DNA of 53,727 nt from an uncultured Dysosmobacter sp. (GTDB lineage: Bacteria; Bacillota; Clostridia; Oscillospirales; Oscillospiraceae). The stretch is taken from NCBI GenBank assembly GCA_934563745.1, contig CAKTHE010000015.1, positions 1 to 53,727 on the forward strand. Reading direction: 5' to 3'. The notes under the pieces are model-generated. The model was not told the DNA's origin. It made no database searches and worked only from the letters and a program-made list of their open reading frames with translations. This document shows positions 25,299 through 34,164 of the stretch, piece by piece. The position numbers and the translations under genes were made by a program. The stretch's first letter is position 1; every line of letters starts with the position of its first letter.

Positions 25299-25523
25299 AT
25301 GCAGACAAAAGCGAATTTGCAGGACTTATTTTTGACCCGGGTGCGCCGGGACCGGATGCCGGTGACGCTGTTTTTGATGAACGGTTTTCAACTGCGGGGT
25401 GTGATCACCGGCTTCGACGCCTTCGTGGTGGTGCTGGACTCCGACGGAAAGCAGCAGCTGATCTATAAGCATGCGGTGTCCACGGTGGTGCCGCTGCGCC
25501 CGGTGGATCTGGAGGAGGCGTAA
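25299..25523 (+). CDS. hfq: RNA chaperone Hfq
   Basis: 74 residues with both Sm motifs: [20 protein letters not shown] and [20 protein letters not shown], then the Sm2 block [14 protein letters not shown]. It forms a hexameric ring that binds A/U-rich RNA. AAAGGAGCGG precedes ATG 25299. The miaA-hfq neighbourhood is the standard one. Confidence 0.98.
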   Translation: MQTKANLQDLFLTRVRRDRMPVTLFLMNGFQLRGVITGFDAFVVVLDSDGKQQLIYKHAVSTVVPLRPVDLEEA

Positions 25524-25558
25524 GGGGCCGCCCACCGCCGGCAGAGAGGAGGAACGGA

Positions 25559-26833
25559 ATGAAAAGGAAGAACGAGGATCTGGCCCGGACCGAGCCGGAA
25601 AAGAAGCCCGTACGCTCCGGCAGCCGCCGGATCCGGGCCCTTCTGGGCGTGCTGTGTCTGGCGGCACTGGTGTACTTCGGCGTGCAGGTGTACCGTTACT
25701 TTGCCGATCCTCTGACGACCACGGCCTGTTACCCCTACCAGGTGGAGCAAAGCGTTTCCGCAGCGGGCTATGTGGTGCGCACTGAGCAGGTGCTCAGCGG
25801 TACGACCTCCGGCTTGGTGCGCCTTTCCCGGGCGGAGGGGGAGCGGGTCAGCGCCGGCGGCGAGATCGCGCTGGTGTATGCGGACCAGGCTTCCATGGAT
25901 CGGGAAGAGGAGGTCGCTGCCCTGCAGACCCGGATCGAACAGCTGGAATACGCCCAGCAGTCTGCCCTGAGCAGCGAGGTGTCGCTGAAGCTGGACAATC
26001 AGATCCTCAGTACGATCTACACCCTGCGGAAGAATCTCGGTGCCGACCAGCTGGACGAGGCGGAGGAATCCGTGACGATCCTGCGGGGCCTGGTGCTCAA
26101 GCGGGATTATACATATGCCGGCGGCGGGGACTCCCAGGACCTGGCCGCCCAGATCAAGGAGCTGAAGACCCAGCTGAGAAGCCTGCAGGCATCGTCCGCC
26201 GGGGCAAAACGCCTGCAGGCCCCCTGCTCCGGCATCTATTCGGCGGTGGTGGACGGCTATGAAAGCGTTTTGACGCCGGCAAGCCTGGAGGAGCTGACAC
26301 CTGCGGCGCTTTCCTCCGTACAGGCCCAGCCCACCGCAGAGAACGGGCTGGGAAAGCTGATCCTGGGGGATACCTGGTATTACGCCGCCTCGCTCAGTGA
26401 GGCGGACGCCGCGGATCTGAAGGAAGGGGCCAAGGTGACACTGCGCTTTACCAAGGGGGCTGAGTCCGGCTATCCCATGCGGGTGCAGAGCGTCAGCAAG
26501 CCGGAGGGCGGCCGGGTGGCGGTGGTGCTTTCCTGCAGCAGCTATGTGCAGGATGTGACGCTGCTGCGCCGGCAGAGCAGCGATCTGATCCTCAGTACCG
26601 TCTCGGGCCTGCGGGTACCGTCGGGGGCGCTGCGCGTCAACGAGGACGGACAGACCGGGGTTTACTGCATCTCCGGCCGCGTGGCCCGCTTTAAGCCCGT
26701 GAAGGTCGTTTACACCGGCGGGGACTTCGCCCTGGTCAGCTCCGCGGCGGACACGGAGAAGACCCGCCTGCGCAACGGCGACGAGGTGATCATTACGGCC
26801 AACGCCCTGTACGACGGGAAAGTCGTGATCTGA
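25559..26833 (+). CDS. HlyD-like membrane-fusion protein
   Basis: 424 residues: a basic N-terminus, one membrane helix (~27-45, LGVLCLAALVYFGVQVYRYF), a half-lipoyl segment (QSVSAAGYVVRTEQVLSG), a coiled-coil stretch (~120-150 and ~195-215), and a second lipoyl/beta-barrel part (LQAPCSGIYSAVVDGYES, RVPSGALRV, GDEVIITA). This is the layout of periplasmic-adaptor proteins, here in a Gram-positive. The gene lies between hfq and yggS-sepF, a place where clostridia often carry this gene, so a role in the cell envelope at division is possible; no transporter partner is next to it. Confidence 0.8.
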   Translation: MKRKNEDLARTEPEKKPVRSGSRRIRALLGVLCLAALVYFGVQVYRYFADPLTTTACYPYQVEQSVSAAGYVVRTEQVLSGTTSGLVRLSRAEGERVSAGGEIALVYADQASMDREEEVAALQTRIEQLEYAQQSALSSEVSLKLDNQILSTIYTLRKNLGADQLDEAEESVTILRGLVLKRDYTYAGGGDSQDLAAQIKELKTQLRSLQASSAGAKRLQAPCSGIYSAVVDGYESVLTPASLEELTPAALSSVQAQPTAENGLGKLILGDTWYYAASLSEADAADLKEGAKVTLRFTKGAESGYPMRVQSVSKPEGGRVAVVLSCSSYVQDVTLLRRQSSDLILSTVSGLRVPSGALRVNEDGQTGVYCISGRVARFKPVKVVYTGGDFALVSSAADTEKTRLRNGDEVIITANALYDGKVVI

Positions 26834-26880
26834 CCGGTCCGGGCGCGGCACGCAAGATAAAAAGAAAGGAAGCTTTTCAC

Positions 26881-27585
<705 letters not shown>

Positions 27586-27619
27586 GCGCAAGCGGCCGCT
27601 GCGGAAAGGGAGGCTTACC

Positions 27620-28072
27620 ATGGGCATTTTTGACGAACTGAAAAAGTGGACGCATCCTTACGAGGATGAAGACGAGGAGTATGAGGACGACTTTGACGAG
27701 GAGCCCGTCCGCAGCGCCCCGAAGGAGCCGGTGTTTGAGGATCGGCGCAGAAGCACGGATGACCGGCGCAACAAGGTGGTCAACATCCACGCCACCACGC
27801 AGCTGCGGGTGGTGCTGGTGAAGCCGGAGCGGTTTGAGAACGCCTCGGAGATTGCCGACCATCTCAAGGACAAGCGCACGGTGGTTATTAATCTGGAGTC
27901 CACCAACAAGGATGTGGCCCGCCGTCTGATCGACTTTTTGTCCGGTGTTGCCTACGCCGCGGAGGGAAAGATCAAAAAGGTGGCGGCCAACACCTATATT
28001 ATTACGCCCTACCATGTGGACATTGAGGGCGACCTGATTGATGAACTGGAAAACAACGGCCTCTATTTCTGA
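27620..28072 (+). CDS. sepF: Cell division protein SepF
   Basis: 150 residues from ATG 27620 (AAAGGGAGG). Amphipathic membrane-targeting N-terminus (MGIFDELKKW), a very acidic linker (~16-50), and the C-terminal SepF core (VVLVKPERFENASEIADHL, VVINLESTNKDVARRLIDFL, GVAYAAEGKIKKVA, YIITP). It anchors FtsZ filaments to the membrane. Neighbours yggS and divIVA support the call. Confidence 0.96.
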   Translation: MGIFDELKKWTHPYEDEDEEYEDDFDEEPVRSAPKEPVFEDRRRSTDDRRNKVVNIHATTQLRVVLVKPERFENASEIADHLKDKRTVVINLESTNKDVARRLIDFLSGVAYAAEGKIKKVAANTYIITPYHVDIEGDLIDELENNGLYF

Positions 28073-28108
28073 GAGGCTGCAAACGGAAGGAACAGGGGGT
28101 AAGCTGCG

Positions 28109-28837
28109 ATGCTGACGCCGCAGGAGGTTTCCAGCCATGCATTTCCCAAGGCGGTAATGGGTGGCTACAATATGTCGTCCGTGGATGAGTTCCTGGACGA
28201 AGTGACGGACGATTACACGGCGCTGTATAAGGAGAATGCGGCGCTGAAGGCCAAGATGAAGGTCTTGGTGGAGAAGGTGGAGGATTACCGCGCCACCGAG
28301 GATTCCATGCGCGCCACGCTGCTGACGGCGCAGCGGATGGCGGACTCCATCGTCAAGGAGGCCGAGAGCAAGCGGGACCAGATCCTCTCCCAGGCGGAGA
28401 GCGATGCCCAGACGCGGATCGGCGAGCTGAAAAAGGAGTATCTGACCACGCAGGAGCGGCTGAAGGCCGGCCAGCGGGAGCTGAGCGATTTCATCGCCGC
28501 CGCCCGGGCCGCCTGCGCCAGGGAGCTGAGCTATCTGGAGCAGCTGCCCCAGCTGCCGGTGGAGACGGCGGAGGCCGCCGCCCCGGCCGCAGACCGGCAG
28601 GAGCCGGCGGAGCAGATCGAGAAGAGCATTTTCTCCAGCTTCGAAAAGGACGGGGAGGCGCAGGAGCAGGAGGCGCCCGCTCCGGAAACGCCCGCACAGC
28701 CGGAAGAGCCGGCCGCGCCGGAGGAGCCGCAGCCGGATGACTATCCCGAGGGGGATCCCTTCCGGCCGGACGAACCTACCCGCCGCATCAATCTGGACGA
28801 GCTGAAGTTCGGCCGGAATTACGGCGGACAGGACTGA
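28109..28837 (+). CDS. divIVA: DivIVA-like cell division/polarity protein
   Basis: 242 residues. N-terminal lipid-binding domain (MLTPQEVSSHAFPKAVMGGY, NMSSVDEFLDEVTDDYTALY), then a long coiled coil (~45-165), then a Pro/Glu/Ala-rich tail (QPEEPAAPEEPQPDD) and a conserved end (TRRINLDELKFGRNY). DivIVA marks curved membranes at poles and septa. It closes the long run that started at miaB, with a terminator right after. Confidence 0.94.
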   Translation: MLTPQEVSSHAFPKAVMGGYNMSSVDEFLDEVTDDYTALYKENAALKAKMKVLVEKVEDYRATEDSMRATLLTAQRMADSIVKEAESKRDQILSQAESDAQTRIGELKKEYLTTQERLKAGQRELSDFIAAARAACARELSYLEQLPQLPVETAEAAAPAADRQEPAEQIEKSIFSSFEKDGEAQEQEAPAPETPAQPEEPAAPEEPQPDDYPEGDPFRPDEPTRRINLDELKFGRNYGGQD

Positions 28838-28851
28838 GAACATCACAGGAC

Positions 28852-28880
28852 AAAAAGCGGCTCGGCTTGAGCCGCTTTTT
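28852..28880. terminator. Intrinsic terminator after divIVA
   Basis: AAAAAGCGGCTC/GAGCCGCTTTTT stem with 5-nt loop and T-run; it lies 19 nt before the HAD gene start, whose ribosome binding site is just behind it. Confidence 0.88.
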
Positions 28881-28898
28881 CCAACGGAGGCCGATCCT

Positions 28899-29774
28899 AT
28901 GGACAAACCGATCCTTGCTTTTTTGTACGATTTTGATAAGACGCTGTGCACAACGGACATGCAGAACTACGCGTTCATTCCCCGCCTGGGCATGCAGCCC
29001 GGGGAGTTCTGGGCGGCGGCCAACGGCTTCGGACGGGAGAACCGCATGGACGGGATCCTGGCCTATATGTTTACCATGGTGCAGGAGGCCCGCCGCCGGG
29101 GCCTGAGCTTTACCCGGCAGGACCTGGTGGAGGAGGGACGGGGCGTCGTACTCTTCCCCGGGGTGGAGGACTGGTTTGCGCGCATCAATGCTTTCGGTGC
29201 GCGCCAAGGTGTCACGGTGGAGCATTATGTGATCTCCTCCGGCCTGCGGGAGATCATTGAGGGGTCCTCCATCAGCGGCGCATTTAAAGAGATCTATGCC
29301 AGCGAGTTTTATTACGGCCCGGACGGGCAGCCCCTGTGGCCGAAGCTGGCCGTCAACTTTACGGCAAAGACCCAGTTTGTTTACCGGATCAACAAGGGCG
29401 TTCTGGACGTGTCGGATGACCGCCGCCTGAACGACTCGATGCCCGATGACTCCAAACGGGTGCCCTTTACCAATATGATCTACATCGGGGACGGACTTTC
29501 CGACGTGCCCTGCATGAAGATGATGCGGGCCTACGGCGGCCAGGCCATCGCCGTTTATCAGGAGTCCAACCGCACCGGCGTGGAGGATCTTCTGGCCAAG
29601 GGCCGGGTGGACTTTATCTTCCCGGCGGACTATCGCGCCGGCTCCGCCCTGGACCAGACGGTGCAGGACATTATCTGCAAAATGGCCATTGCGGACCGGT
29701 TGACCGGGGAGAACGCCCGGCAGCTGCGAAGCATCGGAAAAGAGGAGCTCCCCCACCAGGTGGGCCTGTTTTAA
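28899..29774 (+). CDS. HAD-superfamily phosphatase
   Basis: 291 residues, ATG 28899. Motif I is FLYDFDKTL (nucleophile D11, general acid D13), motif II lies in the segment EHYVISSGLREII, and motif IV is IYIGDGLSDVPCM (D198, D202). The C1-type cap region (residues ~20-115) is helical. Substrate unknown; the size and motifs resemble phosphoserine-phosphatase-like HADs of clostridia. It stands alone between two terminators. Confidence 0.88.
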   Translation: MDKPILAFLYDFDKTLCTTDMQNYAFIPRLGMQPGEFWAAANGFGRENRMDGILAYMFTMVQEARRRGLSFTRQDLVEEGRGVVLFPGVEDWFARINAFGARQGVTVEHYVISSGLREIIEGSSISGAFKEIYASEFYYGPDGQPLWPKLAVNFTAKTQFVYRINKGVLDVSDDRRLNDSMPDDSKRVPFTNMIYIGDGLSDVPCMKMMRAYGGQAIAVYQESNRTGVEDLLAKGRVDFIFPADYRAGSALDQTVQDIICKMAIADRLTGENARQLRSIGKEELPHQVGLF

Positions 29775-29789
29775 AAAAGAACCACTCCC

Positions 29790-29820
29790 AAAAGACCCGG
29801 CGCCGGCCGGGTCTTTTCTT
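29790..29820 (+). terminator. Intrinsic terminator of the HAD gene
   Basis: GACCCGGC (29794-29801), 4-nt loop, GCCGGGTC (29806-29813), followed by TTTTCTT. Confidence 0.88.
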
Positions 29821-29834
29821 CGGACGGAAAATCC

Positions 29835-29863
29835 TTTACAAACCGTAACCCTTTTGCTAAACT
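29835..29863 (+). promoter_or_regulatory. Promoter of the XRE-lepA unit
   Basis: TTTACA (29835-29840), 17-nt spacer, TAAACT (29858-29863). A short CCCGGG-type inverted repeat (CCCGGGCTCTTTCAACCCGGG, 29879-29899) follows in the leader and could be an operator or RNA hairpin. Confidence 0.7.
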
Positions 29864-29917
29864 ATACCCTGCGTATTACCCGGGCTCTTTCAACCCGGGA
29901 AAAGGAGAGAGAATGAG

Positions 29918-30607
29918 ATGGCTTCCATATCCGATTTTTCCCGCACGCTGTCCCTGCTGCGGCAGGAGCGCGGCGTTTCCCAGCGGACAGCCGCCGGTGA
30001 TCTGGGAATCTCCCAGGCACTGCTGAGCCACTATGAAAACGGGATCCGGGAACCGGGCCTTGCCTTTGTGGTCCGGGCCTGCGATTATTACCATGTTTCA
30101 GCGGACTTTATTCTGGGGCGGACGCTGTCCCGGGACGGCACCATGCTTTCTTCCGAAGATGTGCTGAAAATGAGCGAGCCGGGCAACGTCCTGCGGGGCA
30201 GCGTGCTGGCGACGCTGCACGCCAAGCTTCTGTCCGGGGCGGAAGGGGTTTTGCTGGATCTTCTGGGCAAGCTCAACGACCGGGAGGCCATCAACGCGGC
30301 GGCGGCCTATCTGGGCACGGCGGTCTATCAGCTTTACCGGCGGCTTTACCGGGCCTCCGGCGCCAATGAGGCGTATTTCTCCGCCCCGGCGGAGGAGTAT
30401 ACCCTGGGCCTGGCCGAGGCGGATATGAAGCTGGCGGAACGGCGCTATGCCGCCGCGCTGCGGAACCTGCAGGGGACCCATGCCGCCTTTCCGGAGCTTT
30501 CCGACGAGGCGCTGACGGCGGCCTATCCCGGCCGCAGCCAAAGTGTGGCCCAGGTCCTGCACAGTGCGGACAGCCGCCTGAGCGAGCTGGCCGCGCCCCG
30601 GGAGTAA
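29918..30607 (+). CDS. XRE-family (Cro/CI-type) transcriptional regulator
   Basis: 229 residues. The N-terminal HTH_3 domain (~8-62) reads LSLLRQERGVSQRTAAGDLG, ISQALLSHYENGIREPGL, then YYHVSADFILGRT, a classic chromosomal Cro/CI-like regulator. The C-terminal ~150 residues are helical and have no recognised ligand domain. It is 27 nt upstream of lepA, so it is likely co-transcribed. Its targets are not known; the inverted repeat in its own leader is the first place to look. Confidence 0.9.
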   Translation: MASISDFSRTLSLLRQERGVSQRTAAGDLGISQALLSHYENGIREPGLAFVVRACDYYHVSADFILGRTLSRDGTMLSSEDVLKMSEPGNVLRGSVLATLHAKLLSGAEGVLLDLLGKLNDREAINAAAAYLGTAVYQLYRRLYRASGANEAYFSAPAEEYTLGLAEADMKLAERRYAAALRNLQGTHAAFPELSDEALTAAYPGRSQSVAQVLHSADSRLSELAAPRE

Positions 30608-30634
30608 GCGGATTTGCCCAAGGAGGATTTTTCT

Positions 30635-32443
30635 ATGACCAAACAAGCGAATATCCGGAATTTTTCGATCATTGCCCATATCGACCACGGCAAATCCACG
30701 CTGGCGGACCGGCTGCTGGAAAAATGCAACGCCGTGTCCCAGCGGCAGATGGAAAGTCAGCTGCTGGACAATATGGATCTGGAGCGGGAGCGGGGCATTA
30801 CCATCAAGGCCCGGGCCGTGAAGCTGAACTATACGGCCCGGGACGGGCAGGTTTATGAACTGAATCTGATCGACACGCCGGGCCATGTGGACTTTAACTA
30901 CGAGGTCTCCCGCTCTCTGGCCGCCTGCGAAGGGGCCGTGCTGGTGGTGGACGCGACACAGGGCGTGGAGGCCCAGACGCTGGCCAACACCTATCTTGCC
31001 ATGGAGCACAATCTGGAGATCCTGCCGGTGTTCAACAAGATCGACCTGCCGGCGGCCGACCCCCAGCGGGCCAAGCAGGAGGTAGAGGATATCATCGGTC
31101 TGCCGGCCATGGACGCGCCGGAGATCTCGGCCAAGATGGGGATCAACATCGACGCCGTGCTGGAAGATATCGTGAAAAACGTTCCGCCGCCCACCGGCGA
31201 TGTGAACGCGCCGCTCAAGGCCCTGGTGTTTGACAGCCAGTACGACAGCTATCGGGGCGTGATCGTTTACCTGCGGGTGGCGGAGGGCTGCCTGAAGGTG
31301 GGGCAGACCGTGAAGATGATGGCCACGGGCGCCTCGTATCAGGTGCTGGAATGCGGCCATCTGCTCCCCCTGGGCATGGAGCCCTGCCAGGCGCTGGAGG
31401 CCGGCGAGGTGGGCTATTTCACCGCCAGCATTAAAAATGTGAAGGATACGCGGGTAGGCGACACGGTCACAGATGCGGCCCGGCCCACGGAAGAGCCGCT
31501 GCCCGGCTATCGCCCGGCCCAGTCCATGGTGTACTGCGGCATTTATACGGAGGACGGGTCCAAGTTTCCAGACCTGCGGGACGCGCTGGAAAAGCTTCAG
31601 CTCAACGACGCATCCCTCTCTTTCGAGCCGGAGACGTCCGCCGCCCTGGGCTTTGGCTTCCGCTGCGGCTTTTTGGGCATGCTGCACATGGAGGTCATTC
31701 AGGAACGGCTGGAGCGGGAGTTTGACCTGGATCTGGTCACGACGCTGCCCTCCGTCATTTACCATGTCTACAAAACGGACGGCACCCTGGTGAAGGTGGA
31801 TAACCCCCACAATTATCCCGATCCCGCCTCCATTGAGCATGCCGAGGAGCCGTATGTGAAGGTGTCCATCATCAGTCCCAACGAGTACGTGGGCAACATT
31901 ATGCCCATGTGCCAGAACCGCCGGGGCGAGTTCAAGGACATGCAGTATCTGGATACCAATCTGGTGGAGCTGCATTATCAGATGCCCCTCAATGAGATCA
32001 TTTACGATTTCTTCGATACGCTCAAGGCCAATACCAAGGGCTATGCTTCGCTGGACTATGAGCTCTCCGGCTATCGCTCCAGCGAGCTGGTGAAGGTGGA
32101 CCTGCTTTTGAACGGAGATCAGGTGGACGCGCTGAGCTTTATTGCCCATAAGGACAAGGCCTATCCCCGGGCCCGGCGCCTGTGTGAGAAGCTGAAGGAG
32201 AATATTCCCCGCCAGCTTTTCGAGATCCCCATTCAGGCGGCCATCGGCGGCCGGGTCATCGCCCGGGAGACCGTGAAAGCCATGCGCAAGGACGTGCTGG
32301 CCAAGTGCTACGGCGGCGACGTGACCCGGAAGAAAAAGCTGCTGGAAAAGCAGAAAGAGGGCAAAAAGAAGATGCGTTCCCTGGGGACCGTCCAGGTGCC
32401 GACGGAAGCATTTTTGGCGGTGCTCAAGCTGGACGAGGAGTAA
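30635..32443 (+). CDS. lepA: Elongation factor 4 (LepA), ribosome back-translocase
   Basis: 602 residues from ATG 30635 (AAGGAGGA upstream; the in-frame TTG at 30614 is not needed). Translation-factor GTPase: G1 AHIDHGKST (residues 14-22), G2 RGITIKA, G3 DTPGHVDF, G4 NKIDLPAAD. The LepA-specific C-terminal domain has the conserved [19 protein letters not shown] and [17 protein letters not shown]. It binds the ribosome and can catalyse back-translocation or aid initiation. The gene ends [14 protein letters not shown], and this end is repeated downstream. Confidence 0.97.
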   Translation: MTKQANIRNFSIIAHIDHGKSTLADRLLEKCNAVSQRQMESQLLDNMDLERERGITIKARAVKLNYTARDGQVYELNLIDTPGHVDFNYEVSRSLAACEGAVLVVDATQGVEAQTLANTYLAMEHNLEILPVFNKIDLPAADPQRAKQEVEDIIGLPAMDAPEISAKMGINIDAVLEDIVKNVPPPTGDVNAPLKALVFDSQYDSYRGVIVYLRVAEGCLKVGQTVKMMATGASYQVLECGHLLPLGMEPCQALEAGEVGYFTASIKNVKDTRVGDTVTDAARPTEEPLPGYRPAQSMVYCGIYTEDGSKFPDLRDALEKLQLNDASLSFEPETSAALGFGFRCGFLGMLHMEVIQERLEREFDLDLVTTLPSVIYHVYKTDGTLVKVDNPHNYPDPASIEHAEEPYVKVSIISPNEYVGNIMPMCQNRRGEFKDMQYLDTNLVELHYQMPLNEIIYDFFDTLKANTKGYASLDYELSGYRSSELVKVDLLLNGDQVDALSFIAHKDKAYPRARRLCEKLKENIPRQLFEIPIQAAIGGRVIARETVKAMRKDVLAKCYGGDVTRKKKLLEKQKEGKKKMRSLGTVQVPTEAFLAVLKLDEE

Positions 32444-32900
32444 GGGGCACCGCTTTTGCGGAACCTCTGTGCGGCACCTGGACCGCGCGCCGCAGGCGCG
32501 GAAGCAAGCGCCGCTCTGCGGCCTTGGCGCCGGGCGGATTCATTCCGTCCGCAGCGGTTAAATGGGGAAGGGCACCCGCAGCCGCGGCGGCTGCGGGAAA
32601 CGCCGACGGAAGCATTTTTGGCGGTGCTCAAGCTGGACGAGGAGTAAGGGGCACCGCTTTTGCGGAACCTCTGTGCGGCACCTGGACCGCGCGCCGCAGG
32701 CGCGGAAGCAAGCGCCGCTCTGCGGCCTTGGCGCCGGGCGGATTCATTCCGTCCGCAGCGGTTAAATGGGGAAGGGCACCCGCAGCCGCGGCGGCTGCGG
32801 GAAACGCCGACGGAGGCATTTTTGGCGGTGCTCAAGCTGGACGAGGAGTAAGGAGCATCGTTTTTGCGGAACCTCTGTGCGGCACCTGGACCGCGCGCCG
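32400..32900 (+). repeat. Tandem triplication of the lepA 3' end (204-bp period)
   Basis: The last ~14 codons of lepA plus stop and ~50 nt downstream occur three times, starting at 32401, 32605 and 32809, an exact 204-bp period. Units 1 and 2 are essentially identical; unit 3 has several substitutions and runs into the terminator. Each of the first two units also carries ~107 nt of unrelated GC-rich sequence with hairpins (such as CCGCAGCCGCGGCGGCTGCGG). The lepA frame stays open between successive stops (67 sense codons each), so ORFs ending in the LepA tail are present, but I see no sign they are genes. Confidence 0.95.
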
Positions 32901-32902
32901 CA

Positions 32903-32934
32903 GGCCCGGCGGGGTTTCCCCGCCGGGCCTTTTC
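32903..32934 (+). terminator. Intrinsic terminator of lepA
   Basis: Perfect 12-bp stem GGCCCGGCGGGG/CCCCGCCGGGCC (32903-32914 with 32918-32929) with TTT loop and TTTTC tail. Confidence 0.92.
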
Positions 32935-33012
32935 AGAAAGATGCACAAAAGTAGTATCTTTGCGGACGGGAAAAATCTCTGCCCGAAGAGGGGTGAGATT
33001 GGGCGTAAACGG

Positions 33013-33041
33013 TTGACGGAGCCCGAAAGCTTATGCATAAT
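33013..33041 (+). promoter_or_regulatory. Promoter of the carAB-dapF unit
   Basis: TTGACG (33013-33018), 17-nt spacer, CATAAT (33036-33041). No PyrR attenuator-like hairpins are visible in the short leader. Confidence 0.7.
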
Positions 33042-33099
33042 AGACTAAATGCGAGAAAATACTGCCGCGAACCGGGCGGCAGAGGAAGTGAGGCGGAGC

Positions 33100-34164
33100 A
33101 TGAAAAAGGCGTATCTGGTGCTGCAGGATGGCCGGGCGTTTGAGGGCATCCGGTTTGGAGCCGACGGCTCTACGATCGGGGAGCTGGTGTTTACCACCGG
33201 CATGTGCGGCTATCTGGAGACTTTGACGGATCCCAGCTATTACGGGCAGATCGTGATGCAGACCTACCCGTTGATCGGCAATTACGGCGTTATGGATGAG
33301 GATTTCGAGGGAACGTGCTGTGTTCGCGGATATGTGGTCCGGGAATGGTGTGCGACTCCCTCGAATTTTCGTATGCAGGAGGATCTGGACCGGTATCTCA
33401 AGCGGCAGGGGATCGTGGCGCTGTGCGGGGTGGACACCCGGGAGCTGACCCGGATCATTCGGGAGCATGGCGTCATGAACGCGGCCATCTGCGATGAGCC
33501 GCCGGCGGATCGCTCCGCGGTGGAGCGCTATGCCGTGACGCAGGCGGTGGCGTCGGTGACCCGCGCGCAGGCGCAGGTTTATCCCGCCGCCGGGGAGGAA
33601 CGCTTCCGGGTAGCCCTGCTGGATTACGGCGCCAAGCGCAATATCATCCGTTCGCTGCAGCAGCGGGGCTGCACCGTGACGGCTCTCCCGGCCGATACCC
33701 CGGCGGAGGAGATCCTGGCCGGAAAGCCGGACGGCATCATGCTCTCCAACGGCCCCGGCGACCCGGAGGAGAACGTCTTTGCCATTGCCCAGATCCAAAA
33801 GCTGCTGGGCAAGGTGCCGCTGTTCGGCATCTGCCTGGGCCATCAGCTGACGGCACTGGCTGTGGGCGGCAGTACCTATAAGCTGAAGTACGGCCACCGG
33901 GGCGTCAACCAGCCGGTGCGGGACCTGGTCACTGGGCGTACCTTTATTACCAGCCAGAACCATGGCTACGCGGTGGATGGGGACGGCCTGCCCTGCGGAC
34001 AGGTGCGCTACGTCAATGCCAACGATGGGACCTGCGAGGGCGTCGATTATCCGCAGCTGCATGCCTTTACGGTGCAGTTCCACCCGGAGGCGTGCTCCGG
34101 CCCCAAGGATATGTCGTTCCTGTTTGACCGCTTTGCGGAGCTTATGAAAGAGGGTGTGCGCTGA
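33100..34164 (+). CDS. carA: Carbamoyl-phosphate synthase small subunit
   Basis: 354 residues from ATG 33100; the in-frame ATG at 33049 would sit only 8 nt after the -10 box. Glutaminase subunit that feeds ammonia to CarB. N-terminal CPSase_sm_chain domain (YLVLQDGRAFEGIRFG, FTTGMCGYLETLTDPSYYGQ) and a class I glutamine amidotransferase domain with nucleophile C245 in LFGICLGHQL and the catalytic His/Glu in TVQFHPEAC. The stop overlaps the carB start by one base. Confidence 0.96.
   Translation: MKKAYLVLQDGRAFEGIRFGADGSTIGELVFTTGMCGYLETLTDPSYYGQIVMQTYPLIGNYGVMDEDFEGTCCVRGYVVREWCATPSNFRMQEDLDRYLKRQGIVALCGVDTRELTRIIREHGVMNAAICDEPPADRSAVERYAVTQAVASVTRAQAQVYPAAGEERFRVALLDYGAKRNIIRSLQQRGCTVTALPADTPAEEILAGKPDGIMLSNGPGDPEENVFAIAQIQKLLGKVPLFGICLGHQLTALAVGGSTYKLKYGHRGVNQPVRDLVTGRTFITSQNHGYAVDGDGLPCGQVRYVNANDGTCEGVDYPQLHAFTVQFHPEACSGPKDMSFLFDRFAELMKEGVR

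Noticed and set aside
32456..32851. Two 63-codon frames ending in the LepA tail
   Set aside because: They use TTG codons without ribosome binding sites; kept only as a readthrough possibility in the findings.
32305..33048. 247-codon plus-strand frame with 68-residue repeats over the lepA tail
   Set aside because: It is in another frame than lepA, begins inside lepA without a ribosome binding site, and reflects the DNA repeat rather than a gene.
33042..33099. A PyrR-type attenuator before carA
   Set aside because: The leader is too short and shows no antiterminator/terminator pair.
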